Shown in pieces: positions 15,632 through 23,135 of a stretch of DNA of 23,494 nt; position 1 is the stretch's first letter; each line of letters starts with the position of its first letter. The DNA comes from JBBDWZ01 sp050732575 (GTDB lineage: Bacteria > Gemmatimonadota > Gemmatimonadetes > Longimicrobiales > RSA9): NCBI GenBank assembly GCA_050732575.1, contig JBOHRF010000055.1, forward strand, positions 1-23,494. The letters are read 5' to 3'. The position numbers and the translations under genes are program-made. The notes below the pieces were generated by a model, which did no database searches, was not told the origin of the DNA, and saw only the letters and a list, made by a program, of their open reading frames with translations.

Positions 15632-15649
15632 GTTCACGTTCTCGCTCTC
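15632..15649 (+). repeat. orphan left arm of a GTTCAC-family hairpin
   Basis: Eighteen bases (GTTCACGTTCTCGCTCTC) are identical to 10727-10744, the left arm of copy 3, and to the reverse complement of 11125-11142 and 23089-23106. No right arm follows within the spacer. The sequence runs directly into the 5'-truncated SusD pseudogene. It starts 8 nt after the permease/M1 stop, the normal position of such hairpins relative to an upstream gene. Confidence 0.85.
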
Positions 15650-17049
15650 TCAACATCACTCAACAACACGGTCGAAGTGACCAACGGGCCGCCCCATCAC
15701 ACCACCTGGGCGGACTACTATGAGAACATTGCCGGGTTGAACACGGCGCTGCAGGCCATCTCCAAGCACAACCTCACGCTGCGCAATTCGGCGGGCGTGG
15801 ACGTGACCACGGAAGCGCATGCATTCGCCAAGTTATCGCAGGGACTCAATCATGGCTACATCGCGCTCCTGTTTGACAAAGGGTACGTGTACAGCGAGTC
15901 CGTGGATCTGGACACGCTGCGCTTCACGGGCGGCAGTCAGGGCGTCCAGAGTCTGATCCGTCCCCATCGCGAAGTGATGGATACAGCGCTGGCCGAATTG
16001 AACGCGGCCATTACGTTGGCCGGTTCGAAGAATTTCACGCTGCCCAGCGTGCCACAACTTGTGGTTCCTGGGCATCGCACGATCCAACACCGACCTGGCG
16101 CGCATTGCGCGCGCCTTTGCGGCCCGTTTCATGGTCTACGTGGCGCGCAACCCGACCGAGCGTCAGGCCGTGAACTGGAATACTGTGATTCAGTTGATCG
16201 ATCAGAGCATCACTTCCGATTTCACGGTGTTGGGCACGGTCGGCGTGGTGGAAAGCTCGTACAAGAACCGGGCGGCGCGGCAGCGCACCACGACCCCGGG
16301 CGACTTTATGCGCGTGGACTATCGACTGCTGGGACCCTCCGATGTGAGTCAGGGTTTTGTCGGCTGGTACGCCCAGCCCTGGGCGCAGCGCACGCCCTTC
16401 CGCATGCAGACCATCGATCGGCGCATCGATGGCCTGACCGCTGCCGAGCGGCCCGCCACCTGCGCGCAGGCGGCCGCAAGCAACGGCAGCTGCGGTTTCT
16501 ACATGGGCTATCACAACACCACGGTCTTCAACGCCGATCGCGGTCTGGGCCAGCGCTCGTTCTACTTCTTCCACCGCTATGGCCAGGGCACGGCGTACCA
16601 GAGCGGGCCTATCCAGATCATCAACGTCGCCGAGTTGGAGCTGCTCAAGGCGGAGGGATTGATTCGCCTGGGTCGCTCCAGTGAGGCGCTTGCGCTCATC
16701 AACAAGTATCGAGCCAATGGCCAGCTGGCGGCCATCACCGTGGACGGTGTTCCCGGTACCGCCCAACTGCGCACCGCGCAAGACGAATGGTGCCTGCGGC
16801 AGCGTGTGGGACGCGCTCATGTACGAAAAACGCGTCGAGACTCTTGGCTTGGAGGGCGGGCCCGCGTACTACGATGCCCGCGGCTGGCAATTCCTGGCGC
16901 AGAACACGCCCATCCACTTTCCCATGCCGTTGCGCGATGCGCAACTTCTGGGTCTCAACCTTTACACGTTTGGTGGCGCAGGCGGCACCGACGCAGCACC
17001 AGCTCCTAACTGGGAGCGTTGCCCGGTGGCCTTGCCGCGCTGCCCATAA
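15650..17049 (+). pseudogene. SusD/RagB-like outer-membrane nutrient-binding lipoprotein, truncated and frameshifted
   Basis: Three reading frames in succession give a SusD/RagB-like protein. Frame 1 (to about 16055) includes TWADYYENIAGLNTALQAI, KLSQGLNHGYIALLFDKGYV and ALAELNAAITLAGSKNFTLP. Frame 2 (about 16059-16790) continues WFLGIARSNTDLARIARAFAARFMVYVARNP to ELELLKAEGLIRLG and TAQDEW. Frame 3 carries SVWDALMYEKRVETLGLEGGPAYYD and TPIHFPMPLRDAQLLGLNLYTFGG, to TAA at 17047. Each switch is equivalent to one extra base. The signal peptide, lipobox and roughly the first 80-100 residues expected for the family are missing; upstream is the half hairpin. SusD partners a TonB-dependent SusC, which is absent. 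The alternative to a pseudogene is two sequencing indels, but these would not explain the missing 5' end. Confidence 0.85.
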
Positions 17050-17063
17050 CCCGACAAGAAACA

Positions 17064-17133
17064 CGCTCTCGTTTTCGTTCACGCTCACGGCCCTTAACAG
17101 CCGTGAGCGAGAACGTCAACGAGAGCGAGAACG
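17064..17133. repeat. intergenic hairpin, GTTCAC/GTTCTC family (copy 4)
   Basis: The left arm CGCTCTCGTTTTCGTTC continues to CTCACGGC. The right arm starts GCCGTGAGCG and continues GAACGTCAACGAGAGCG. The innermost 25 of 28 positions pair around the loop CCTTAACA. It lies between the SusD pseudogene and the convergent minus-strand gene, the only convergent junction in the window. Confidence 0.85.
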
Positions 17134-17138
17134 TTTTT
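17064..17138 (+). terminator. probable (bidirectional) rho-independent terminator
   Basis: Hairpin copy 4 is followed on the + strand by TTTTT at 17134-17138. On the minus strand the structure is followed by the T-rich GTGTTTCTTG. Its position between convergent genes fits a shared terminator. The stem is long and GC-rich, but the U-run is short. Confidence 0.55.
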
Positions 17139-17146
17139 GGGGCCGT

Positions 17147-19816
17147 TTAGCGTGCGGGAGCAGCTACATTGCCAGGGCAGGGCAAGCGGCGCAGCGTAGC
17201 GGTGGTTTCGGGCGCGCGTCCGCCTTCGGTTGCTGCATCGCCCAGCAAGCGAGCCACACCCTTGAGGCCGTTATTGGCGTCCCGGGCAACGTGCAGGGAA
17301 ATGCCGTTCAACCCGCTCGACCATGTGATGGAAACGGAGTCCGCGCTTTCCAGTCGCCAGACGTGGAAACGGAACGGCGTTGCCGGGATGGGTGGTAACG
17401 GGCGCACGACCAGGGCGCGCGGACTGCCAGGATCCGTGGCGTAGCGCCACATCAATTCAATGCGCTCGTGCGGCCGGGAGGTATCTCGCTCGCGTTCCAG
17501 CAGGCGCGCCGGGTTGCCCGGCCACTCACCCAGCGCGACCTCGTAGCAGGCTGCAATGCTGGGCTTGGGTTCGGCCGGCAGCACTTCGTTGCGTGCCACC
17601 GGGCGGTAGCGGCCCTGTTCGATGAACCCCAGTACAGCGCCGTACGGATCCGCGGAATCACTCACCGCAAAATTGACGATCGACCCGGGTCCCATGTACC
17701 TGCGACGCGGCTGTTGCATCTCATGCAGCGCATTCCAGGCCGGGTGCAAGTAGCGCCCGCTGACATCAATGGTGTCCCGTGCATGAACGCCTTCCAGGTC
17801 ACCCATCTCGACCACGGTGAGTGGACCGTTCTGACCCAGGTACTCCTGGAAGTCAGCGCTGATGTCGGCCCGGTACGGCTGCAGTCCGGGCACCACGATC
17901 TGGCCGCCCACAATGACCACATCGTTCACACTGCGGCCGTTGGGCGGCAGCGTGCTGTACAACTCGAGGGGTGTCTGCCGGTAGCTGTTGTCCGTAATGG
18001 CATCCAGCGCCGTGAGCAAGGCCACGAAGTTGACCGTGCGCAGGTACTGCTTTTCCGGATCGCCGCGCCAACCACCCGATTCAATGAGCACTGTGCGCGT
18101 GCCCCAGCTCTGCATCAAATCGCCAAAGGCGCGCGCGTTAAAAGCATCGTCGTAGCGCGTGATGTGACCGCCCACCAGTGGAGCCAGAGCCCGCCGTAGG
18201 GTGGCCGCCATGCGTTTCGCCTCCAGCATCTGTTCGTCATCCGTGCGGCTGGCATCCTTGGGCGGAGCGAGCAATGAAATGGCGGCCAACCGGTCCGTAT
18301 TGCCCACGCGTGTGCGCGGGTTCTGGTCGTGCAGATTGAAACCAAAGTGCGGACGGAAGCGATCGTGTACGGCCTTCAGCGCGCGCGCTTCGGGCGTGGC
18401 CAGCGCCCGTGCGTCGCGATTCACATCGATGCCCAAGTCGTTCTGACGCTGGTAACGGTCCGCGCCGTCGGGATTCAACATGGGCAGAAAGGCAATGGTC
18501 AGGTATTGCGCCCAATCGCGCACGCGTGCACTGCCCGACTCGTGGAGGTAACGGGCCAGGTCGGTAAGGGCCAGAGTAGCGGTGGACTCGTTGCCGTGCA
18601 TTTGCGACCACAGCAACACGCGGGTCGGTCCGTTGCCAAAACGGTAGAGGTAGAGCGGTTTGCCGCTGGCGGATTTGCCGACCTCCTCACGTTCCAGCGG
18701 TGCATTGGTGTAGGGCTCGAGCGCGGCCAGCAAGTCGTCCTGACGAAAGCGCCGCTCGGCCAGCGTCGGGTTGCGGAAGCGCCGATGCTGCTCGATCAGC
18801 AGGCGTGCACTCGGCACCACGTCAGGCAAGGCAAACGTGGGCGCGGTCAATGACGTCCATACGATGCGTGACAAGTCAGCGCCCAGCCGCGCAGCGCTCA
18901 GTGTATCGGCTATGCCGCGCGTCAACACCACCAGCACGTAGGGAGCACGCTCGGGCGGATAGATAATGCCGCCATCATGCCGGCTACCCGTGATCCAGCC
19001 GGTCTTGTGCGCAACCCGGGTGCCCGCGGGCAAGCCGGCCGGAATCATGTCGTTGAATTCCTGTATAGCCAGGATTTCAACCATGTCCGTGCAGGTGGCA
19101 CGCGTAGTTAACCGACAGCGTGCTATGGCTTCCAGCGTCCGGGCAAAGCCATCGGCTGTCGTCGTGTTGTTGAGACCGCGGCGAAATGCGGGCCCATCTT
19201 CCACGCCGCGCAGGACGTTCATGCCCTGCGCATCAATGGCGGTCAGGGTGGAACGAATACTGGCGGTCCGCACGTGCTCGATCAGGATGTTGGTAGCCAG
19301 ATTCGAGGAGCGTGCGATCATCAATTGCACCAGCAGGCGCATGCTCTCACGTTGGCCCACGCGAGCATATAGCGTGCTGTCGCTATCCTCACTTTGCGAA
19401 AGCGCAAACTTGCTCTGGTCCGCAATGCTGGTAAACTCGTTCACTACCGGGATGGAATCGGTGAGCCGCAAGCCCTTCTGCTCGGTCTGACGAAACAACT
19501 CCAGCATGACCGGCACCTTCATGGTGCTGGCGGCGTGCATGCTGATGTGCTCGTTGATGCCGAAGCGGATGCCCGTTTCCAGGTCGGCGATGGCGATGGC
19601 GACTTCACCCGAATCGAGCCGGGCAATGCGCGCGCGCAGCAGCGAATCGAGTTGTTTCAGCGAACGGGAGGGCGCAATGATGGGCTCATCGGGCAGGGGA
19701 ATGCTGGCCGACTGCGGCGAGGGCGTCTGCATGCACGCTGCGCATACGATGAGCCCGAGCAACCCGAACCGCTCGTGACGCGCGCCTCGCCCGGTACGCC
19801 CCATCAGTCCCTGCAT
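17147..19816 (-). CDS. serine beta-lactamase-like domain fused to M14 zinc carboxypeptidase
   Basis: This 889-aa exported protein joins two hydrolases. After a signal segment (FGLLGLIVCAAC, possible lipid-anchored Cys28), residues ~50-325 form a class A beta-lactamase-like serine hydrolase. The nucleophile motif is STMK (S97, K100), with SSN at 170-172 and KTG at 271-273. From ~355 an M14 carboxypeptidase follows. Its zinc ligands are H407 and E410 (MHGNE) and H496 (NLHDQ), the substrate-binding pair is VNRD (N466, R467), and the catalytic E579 is in LIESGG. A ~250-aa C-terminal region of unknown type ends the protein. The ATG at 19816 is 5 nt after the NamZ-like stop; a later ATG at 19804 with AGGGA just upstream is an alternative. 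The likely target is a peptide, perhaps cell-wall stem peptides given the neighbours. True beta-lactamase activity is uncertain. Confidence 0.9.
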   Translation of the reverse strand: MQGLMGRTGRGARHERFGLLGLIVCAACMQTPSPQSASIPLPDEPIIAPSRSLKQLDSLLRARIARLDSGEVAIAIADLETGIRFGINEHISMHAASTMKVPVMLELFRQTEQKGLRLTDSIPVVNEFTSIADQSKFALSQSEDSDSTLYARVGQRESMRLLVQLMIARSSNLATNILIEHVRTASIRSTLTAIDAQGMNVLRGVEDGPAFRRGLNNTTTADGFARTLEAIARCRLTTRATCTDMVEILAIQEFNDMIPAGLPAGTRVAHKTGWITGSRHDGGIIYPPERAPYVLVVLTRGIADTLSAARLGADLSRIVWTSLTAPTFALPDVVPSARLLIEQHRRFRNPTLAERRFRQDDLLAALEPYTNAPLEREEVGKSASGKPLYLYRFGNGPTRVLLWSQMHGNESTATLALTDLARYLHESGSARVRDWAQYLTIAFLPMLNPDGADRYQRQNDLGIDVNRDARALATPEARALKAVHDRFRPHFGFNLHDQNPRTRVGNTDRLAAISLLAPPKDASRTDDEQMLEAKRMAATLRRALAPLVGGHITRYDDAFNARAFGDLMQSWGTRTVLIESGGWRGDPEKQYLRTVNFVALLTALDAITDNSYRQTPLELYSTLPPNGRSVNDVVIVGGQIVVPGLQPYRADISADFQEYLGQNGPLTVVEMGDLEGVHARDTIDVSGRYLHPAWNALHEMQQPRRRYMGPGSIVNFAVSDSADPYGAVLGFIEQGRYRPVARNEVLPAEPKPSIAACYEVALGEWPGNPARLLERERDTSRPHERIELMWRYATDPGSPRALVVRPLPPIPATPFRFHVWRLESADSVSITWSSGLNGISLHVARDANNGLKGVARLLGDAATEGGRAPETTATLRRLPCPGNVAAPAR

Positions 19817-19821
19817 TGCGC

Positions 19822-21072
19822 CTACTGATAGAGAAGGTAGGGCGCACGACTGCGCTTGAATGCTTCCACCTCGGCGCTCCAGTTGCCTGTGATATCTCGT
19901 GCCGATGCGCCGGCCACAATCTGTTCGCGCACCCGCGCGCGACCCGCCAATCGATCGAAATGGGCCACGGCAAAACGCAACGAATCGCCGTGCAGGCGCC
20001 GGATTTCGACCAGCGTTTGCACAGCCGTGACCGTGGGGTCGTAGCGATTTCGATCGGTGGTATGGAAGCGTAGCCCGCGTACGGCCTGGTCCGCAAACTT
20101 GCCGTCTCCGGGCCGCTGCGGCGTGAACGACACGACCTCCACCCGCACGCCGGGCAGACCCTGCTGGTTGAGGCGGCGAGCCAACTCGTCCGCGTTGAGC
20201 CAGGGCGCGCCGATCTGCTGAAAGGCCATAGGCGTGCCGCGGCCAACCGACAGATTGGTCCCCTCGAACAAACAGGTTCCTGGGTAGTGTGTCGCGCTCT
20301 CCACGGAGGGCATATTGGGCGAGGGCGGTAACCAGGGGATACCGGTGTCCTCCCACCATTGCGAGCGTCGCCAGCCCTCAACGGGGATGACGCGCAGATC
20401 AACGCCGATCTTGAATTCGCCGTTCACCCAGCGCGCCAGCTCGCCGGCCGTGAGACCGTGACGCATGGGCACGGGGTAGAGGCCCACATGATCGCGCCGA
20501 TCGCGCGGGCCACCCTGGACCAACTCCCCGCCAAGTGGATTCGGCCGATCCAGTACGACGAAAGTCTTGCGCAATTCAGCGGCAACTTCGAGCGCCAGGA
20601 TCATGTTCCAGACGTACGTGTAGTAGCGCGTGCCGATGTCCTGAATGTCGAAGATGAGCACATCGATCTCGCGCATCATCGTAATTGTAGGACGGTAGTT
20701 GCCGTTGGCATCATAGAGCGTATGAATAGGCAATCCGGTCTTTTCATCAATGCTGCCACTCACGCGCTCGCCCGCTTCCGCCGTCCCGCGCAGGCCATGC
20801 TCGACCGCAAACAGGGCCACCAGCTTGATGCGCGCGTCTTGCCGCAGCACGTCGATGGTGCTTTCTCCACTGCGCGTGCGGCCCGTGTGATTGGTCATGA
20901 GACCCACACGTTTTCCCGTCAGGTCCGCCAGGTTTGTGCGTTGGAAGACCTCCACACCAGGGGTAACATTTGGAGCTGGCGATTGCGGCTGCACGGCCCG
21001 CGGCGTACTGGCGCAAGTGATGGCCGTACAAATAATTACACACCATCTACCATATTGCGATCTGGGCCTCAC
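19822..21072 (-). CDS. namZ: NamZ-like (DUF1343) exo-beta-N-acetylmuramidase
   Basis: This protein of about 416 aa is in the DUF1343 family. Characterised members (NamZ, formerly YbbC of Bacillus subtilis) remove N-acetylmuramic acid from the non-reducing end of glycan chains. Recognisable blocks are GVEVF, KRVGLMTNHTGR, LVALFAVEHGLRG, TGLPIHTLYD, DVLIFDIQDIGTRYYTYVW, VVLDRPNPLGG, GLYPVPMRHGLTAGELA, WLPPSPNMPS, YPGTCLFEGTNLSVGRGT and PFQ-equivalent PMAFQQIG. The length fits the family. The start is chosen as GTG 21072: AAGG lies 7 nt upstream, and a short signal peptide follows (RPRSQYGRW, CVIICTAITCAS). The open frame extends to an ATG at 21165, but that adds an Arg/Thr-rich stretch without export character. 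It is divergent to the NagZ-like gene and 5 nt upstream of the fusion gene. Confidence 0.9.
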   Translation of the reverse strand: MRPRSQYGRWCVIICTAITCASTPRAVQPQSPAPNVTPGVEVFQRTNLADLTGKRVGLMTNHTGRTRSGESTIDVLRQDARIKLVALFAVEHGLRGTAEAGERVSGSIDEKTGLPIHTLYDANGNYRPTITMMREIDVLIFDIQDIGTRYYTYVWNMILALEVAAELRKTFVVLDRPNPLGGELVQGGPRDRRDHVGLYPVPMRHGLTAGELARWVNGEFKIGVDLRVIPVEGWRRSQWWEDTGIPWLPPSPNMPSVESATHYPGTCLFEGTNLSVGRGTPMAFQQIGAPWLNADELARRLNQQGLPGVRVEVVSFTPQRPGDGKFADQAVRGLRFHTTDRNRYDPTVTAVQTLVEIRRLHGDSLRFAVAHFDRLAGRARVREQIVAGASARDITGNWSAEVEAFKRSRAPYLLYQ

Positions 21073-21186
21073 GTGGATACCTTGAAGGTGCAGGTAGCTC
21101 GTTTTCGTGCGCGGCCGGCCGCTCGTGCGGTTCGGCCGCGCCGTGTATTGGACGGCGCTCTTCACATCTACGCGGATGCGCGACTC
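21073..21186. promoter_or_regulatory. divergent intergenic region between NamZ-like and NagZ-like genes
   Basis: This 114-nt spacer separates two head-to-head genes with related predicted functions, so promoters for both must lie in it or in the adjacent gene ends. The AAGG ribosome site of the minus-strand gene is at about 21080-21083. I see no clear -35/-10 pair, and unlike most spacers here it has no hairpin. Confidence 0.5.
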
Positions 21187-23022
21187 ATGGTCCGTTTACG
21201 CTACCTTGCCGGTGCACTGCTGGTCACCGGCGCCTGCGCTCGAACGGTGGTGCAACCACCCGCGCCACCCATACCGTCTGAGGCGAGACCACCTCAGGCC
21301 GTCACCGTAACGCCTCCCAGTGTGGATTCCGATGTCTGGGTCGACCAAACCCTGACCTCGCTCACTTTGCGCGAGAAAGCGGGACAGTTGATGGTTCCGC
21401 GCATTTCCGGTGAGTATCTCGCCCTGAACAGCCCGCACTACCTGCGGCTGCGCGACTGGGTCTCCAACCTCGGCATCGGTGGTGTGGTCATTACGCAGGG
21501 CCCGCCGCTCGAGATGGCTTCCAAGCTCAACATCATGCAAAGCCTGGCCAAGGTACCGATTCTGGTGACTGCGGACATGGAGCATGGGCCCGGACAAATT
21601 CTGCAAACCGGATACATTCTGCCGTTCGGCATTGATAACGGCAGTGCTACGCGTTTTCCGCCCATCATGGGGCTGGGCGCAGCGGGTGACGAGAAATACG
21701 CACTGGCGCTGGGCCGTATCACCGCCCTCGAAGGGCGCGCAGTCGGCGTTCATGTAGCGTTTGCTCCGGTAGTAGACGTCAATAATAACCCGGCCAATCC
21801 CATCATCAACACGCGTAGCTACGGTGAGGATCCGCAGCTGGTGGCTCGACTGGCTGCCGCGCACATACGTGGCCTGCAGGAAAATGGAATGCTGGCCACG
21901 GCCAAGCACTTTCCCGGTCACGGCGACACGGGTACCGATTCACACATTGAACTTCCCGTAATCACGGCTGACAAACAGCGCGCCGACCAGGTAGAGCTGC
22001 CACCCTATCGGCGCGCCATTGGTGCAGGCGTGGCCGCGGTCATGAGCGCACACATAGCCTTTCCGGCCCTCACTGGAGATAGCGTGCCCGGCACCTTGAA
22101 TCCCCGCATCATGACCGGGCTTCTGCGCGAGGAGTTGGACTTCCGCGGATTGATCTTTACCGACGCTATGGACATGGGCGCGATTGTAAGGAATTACGGC
22201 AACACGCGCGCGTCCGTGCTTGCGCTCAAGGCTGGCGCCGACGTGCTGCTGCAACCGTTACCCCAGGATGTGCCCGCTATCATCGACGCCATCGTGCAGG
22301 CGGTGCAGACCGGTGAGCTGAGTGAAGCCCGGCTCGATTCTTCAGTGCGCAAGATCCTGAAGGCCAAAACGGCGGTCGGACTCCATCGGCTCCGCACCGT
22401 TGATCTCAACGCCATCCCGGGCGTACTGGCCAGCCCTGAGCATATGGCCCTGGCGGACGAAGCTGCCGATCGGTCCATCACTCTTGTGCGCGACCGTGAT
22501 GGGCTGCTGCCGCTCAAGGGCGGACCCACGGTCTCCATTGTTTATGCCGACGATTACGATCCATTCACAGGCCGTTCGTTCCAGCGTGCGCTGGTCGCGG
22601 CCAATCCGCGCGTGCGCACCGTGCTCATAGACGGCAGCGCTACGCCGGCCCGTCTGGACAGCCTGTATGCCAGCATCGATCGGGGCGCACAGGTTCTGTT
22701 TTCACCCTACATCCGCGTGACCGCCAACAAAGGCGACGTGGCCGTCGCTCCCACCATCGCTGATTTTGTAAATCGACTGGCTGCATCCCACAAGCTGATC
22801 GTGACTGCGTTCGGTAATCCCTATGTGTTGCGCCAGTTTCCTCAGGTGGGAACCTATGTGATCGCCTGGGGCCAGTGGGATGTCTCGCAGCGCGCGGCTG
22901 CGCGCGCACTCAACGGGCAAATCCCCATCACGGGCAAGCTGCCCATAGCCATTCCGCCCCTGCACCAGATGGGTGAAGGATTGCAAGTCGCTGCCACTAC
23001 AGGCGCCACGCGCGGGCAATGA
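21187..23022 (+). CDS. nagZ: GH3 beta-N-acetylglucosaminidase, NagZ-like lipoprotein
   Basis: This 611-aa family-3 glycosidase is predicted to remove terminal N-acetylglucosamine from peptidoglycan fragments. An N-terminal lipoprotein-like signal (MVRLRYLAGALLVTGAC, Cys17) precedes a Pro-rich spacer (22-45). The TIM barrel holds the NagZ signature KHFPGHGDTGTDSH at 240-253, with D251/H253 as the acid/base dyad and D326 (FTDAMDM) as the nucleophile. A second alpha/beta domain from ~400 to the end resembles the two-domain NagZ of Bacillus subtilis rather than the short single-domain enterobacterial enzyme. ATG 21187 is chosen because the open frame upstream is antisense to the NamZ-like gene. 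The ribosome site is weak. Divergence from namZ suggests a shared control region at 21073-21186. It is followed by a hairpin and a second GH3 gene. Confidence 0.93.
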   Translation: MVRLRYLAGALLVTGACARTVVQPPAPPIPSEARPPQAVTVTPPSVDSDVWVDQTLTSLTLREKAGQLMVPRISGEYLALNSPHYLRLRDWVSNLGIGGVVITQGPPLEMASKLNIMQSLAKVPILVTADMEHGPGQILQTGYILPFGIDNGSATRFPPIMGLGAAGDEKYALALGRITALEGRAVGVHVAFAPVVDVNNNPANPIINTRSYGEDPQLVARLAAAHIRGLQENGMLATAKHFPGHGDTGTDSHIELPVITADKQRADQVELPPYRRAIGAGVAAVMSAHIAFPALTGDSVPGTLNPRIMTGLLREELDFRGLIFTDAMDMGAIVRNYGNTRASVLALKAGADVLLQPLPQDVPAIIDAIVQAVQTGELSEARLDSSVRKILKAKTAVGLHRLRTVDLNAIPGVLASPEHMALADEAADRSITLVRDRDGLLPLKGGPTVSIVYADDYDPFTGRSFQRALVAANPRVRTVLIDGSATPARLDSLYASIDRGAQVLFSPYIRVTANKGDVAVAPTIADFVNRLAASHKLIVTAFGNPYVLRQFPQVGTYVIAWGQWDVSQRAAARALNGQIPITGKLPIAIPPLHQMGEGLQVAATTGATRGQ

Positions 23023-23037
23023 GCGCGGGCCGCGGCA

Positions 23038-23107
23038 GCTCACGTTCGCGCTTTCGGTTTCGTTCACGACCGTCTACGGATCGTGAACGAGAGCGAGAAC
23101 GTGAACG
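23038..23107. repeat. intergenic hairpin, GTTCAC/GTTCTC family (copy 5)
   Basis: The left arm (CTCACGTTCGCGCTTTCGG to TTCACGA) faces the right arm TCGTGAACGAGAGCGAGAACG, around a CCGTCTACGGA centre. The right arm shares 18 nt (23089-23106) with the right arm of copy 3. It starts 15 nt after the NagZ-like stop and ends 28 nt before the next start codon. Confidence 0.85.
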
Positions 23108-23135
23108 GAACGGGTGGTACGGTCTGGGCGCGACC

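Noticed and set aside
19817..20359. N-terminal 181-residue extension of the beta-lactamase/M14 gene
   Set aside because: The extension overlaps the NamZ-like gene in another frame, is Arg/Gly-rich without motifs, and would bury the signal peptide.
20359..21186. N-terminal 276-residue extension of the NagZ-like gene
   Set aside because: It is antisense to the NamZ-like gene, and the signal peptide begins only at 21187.
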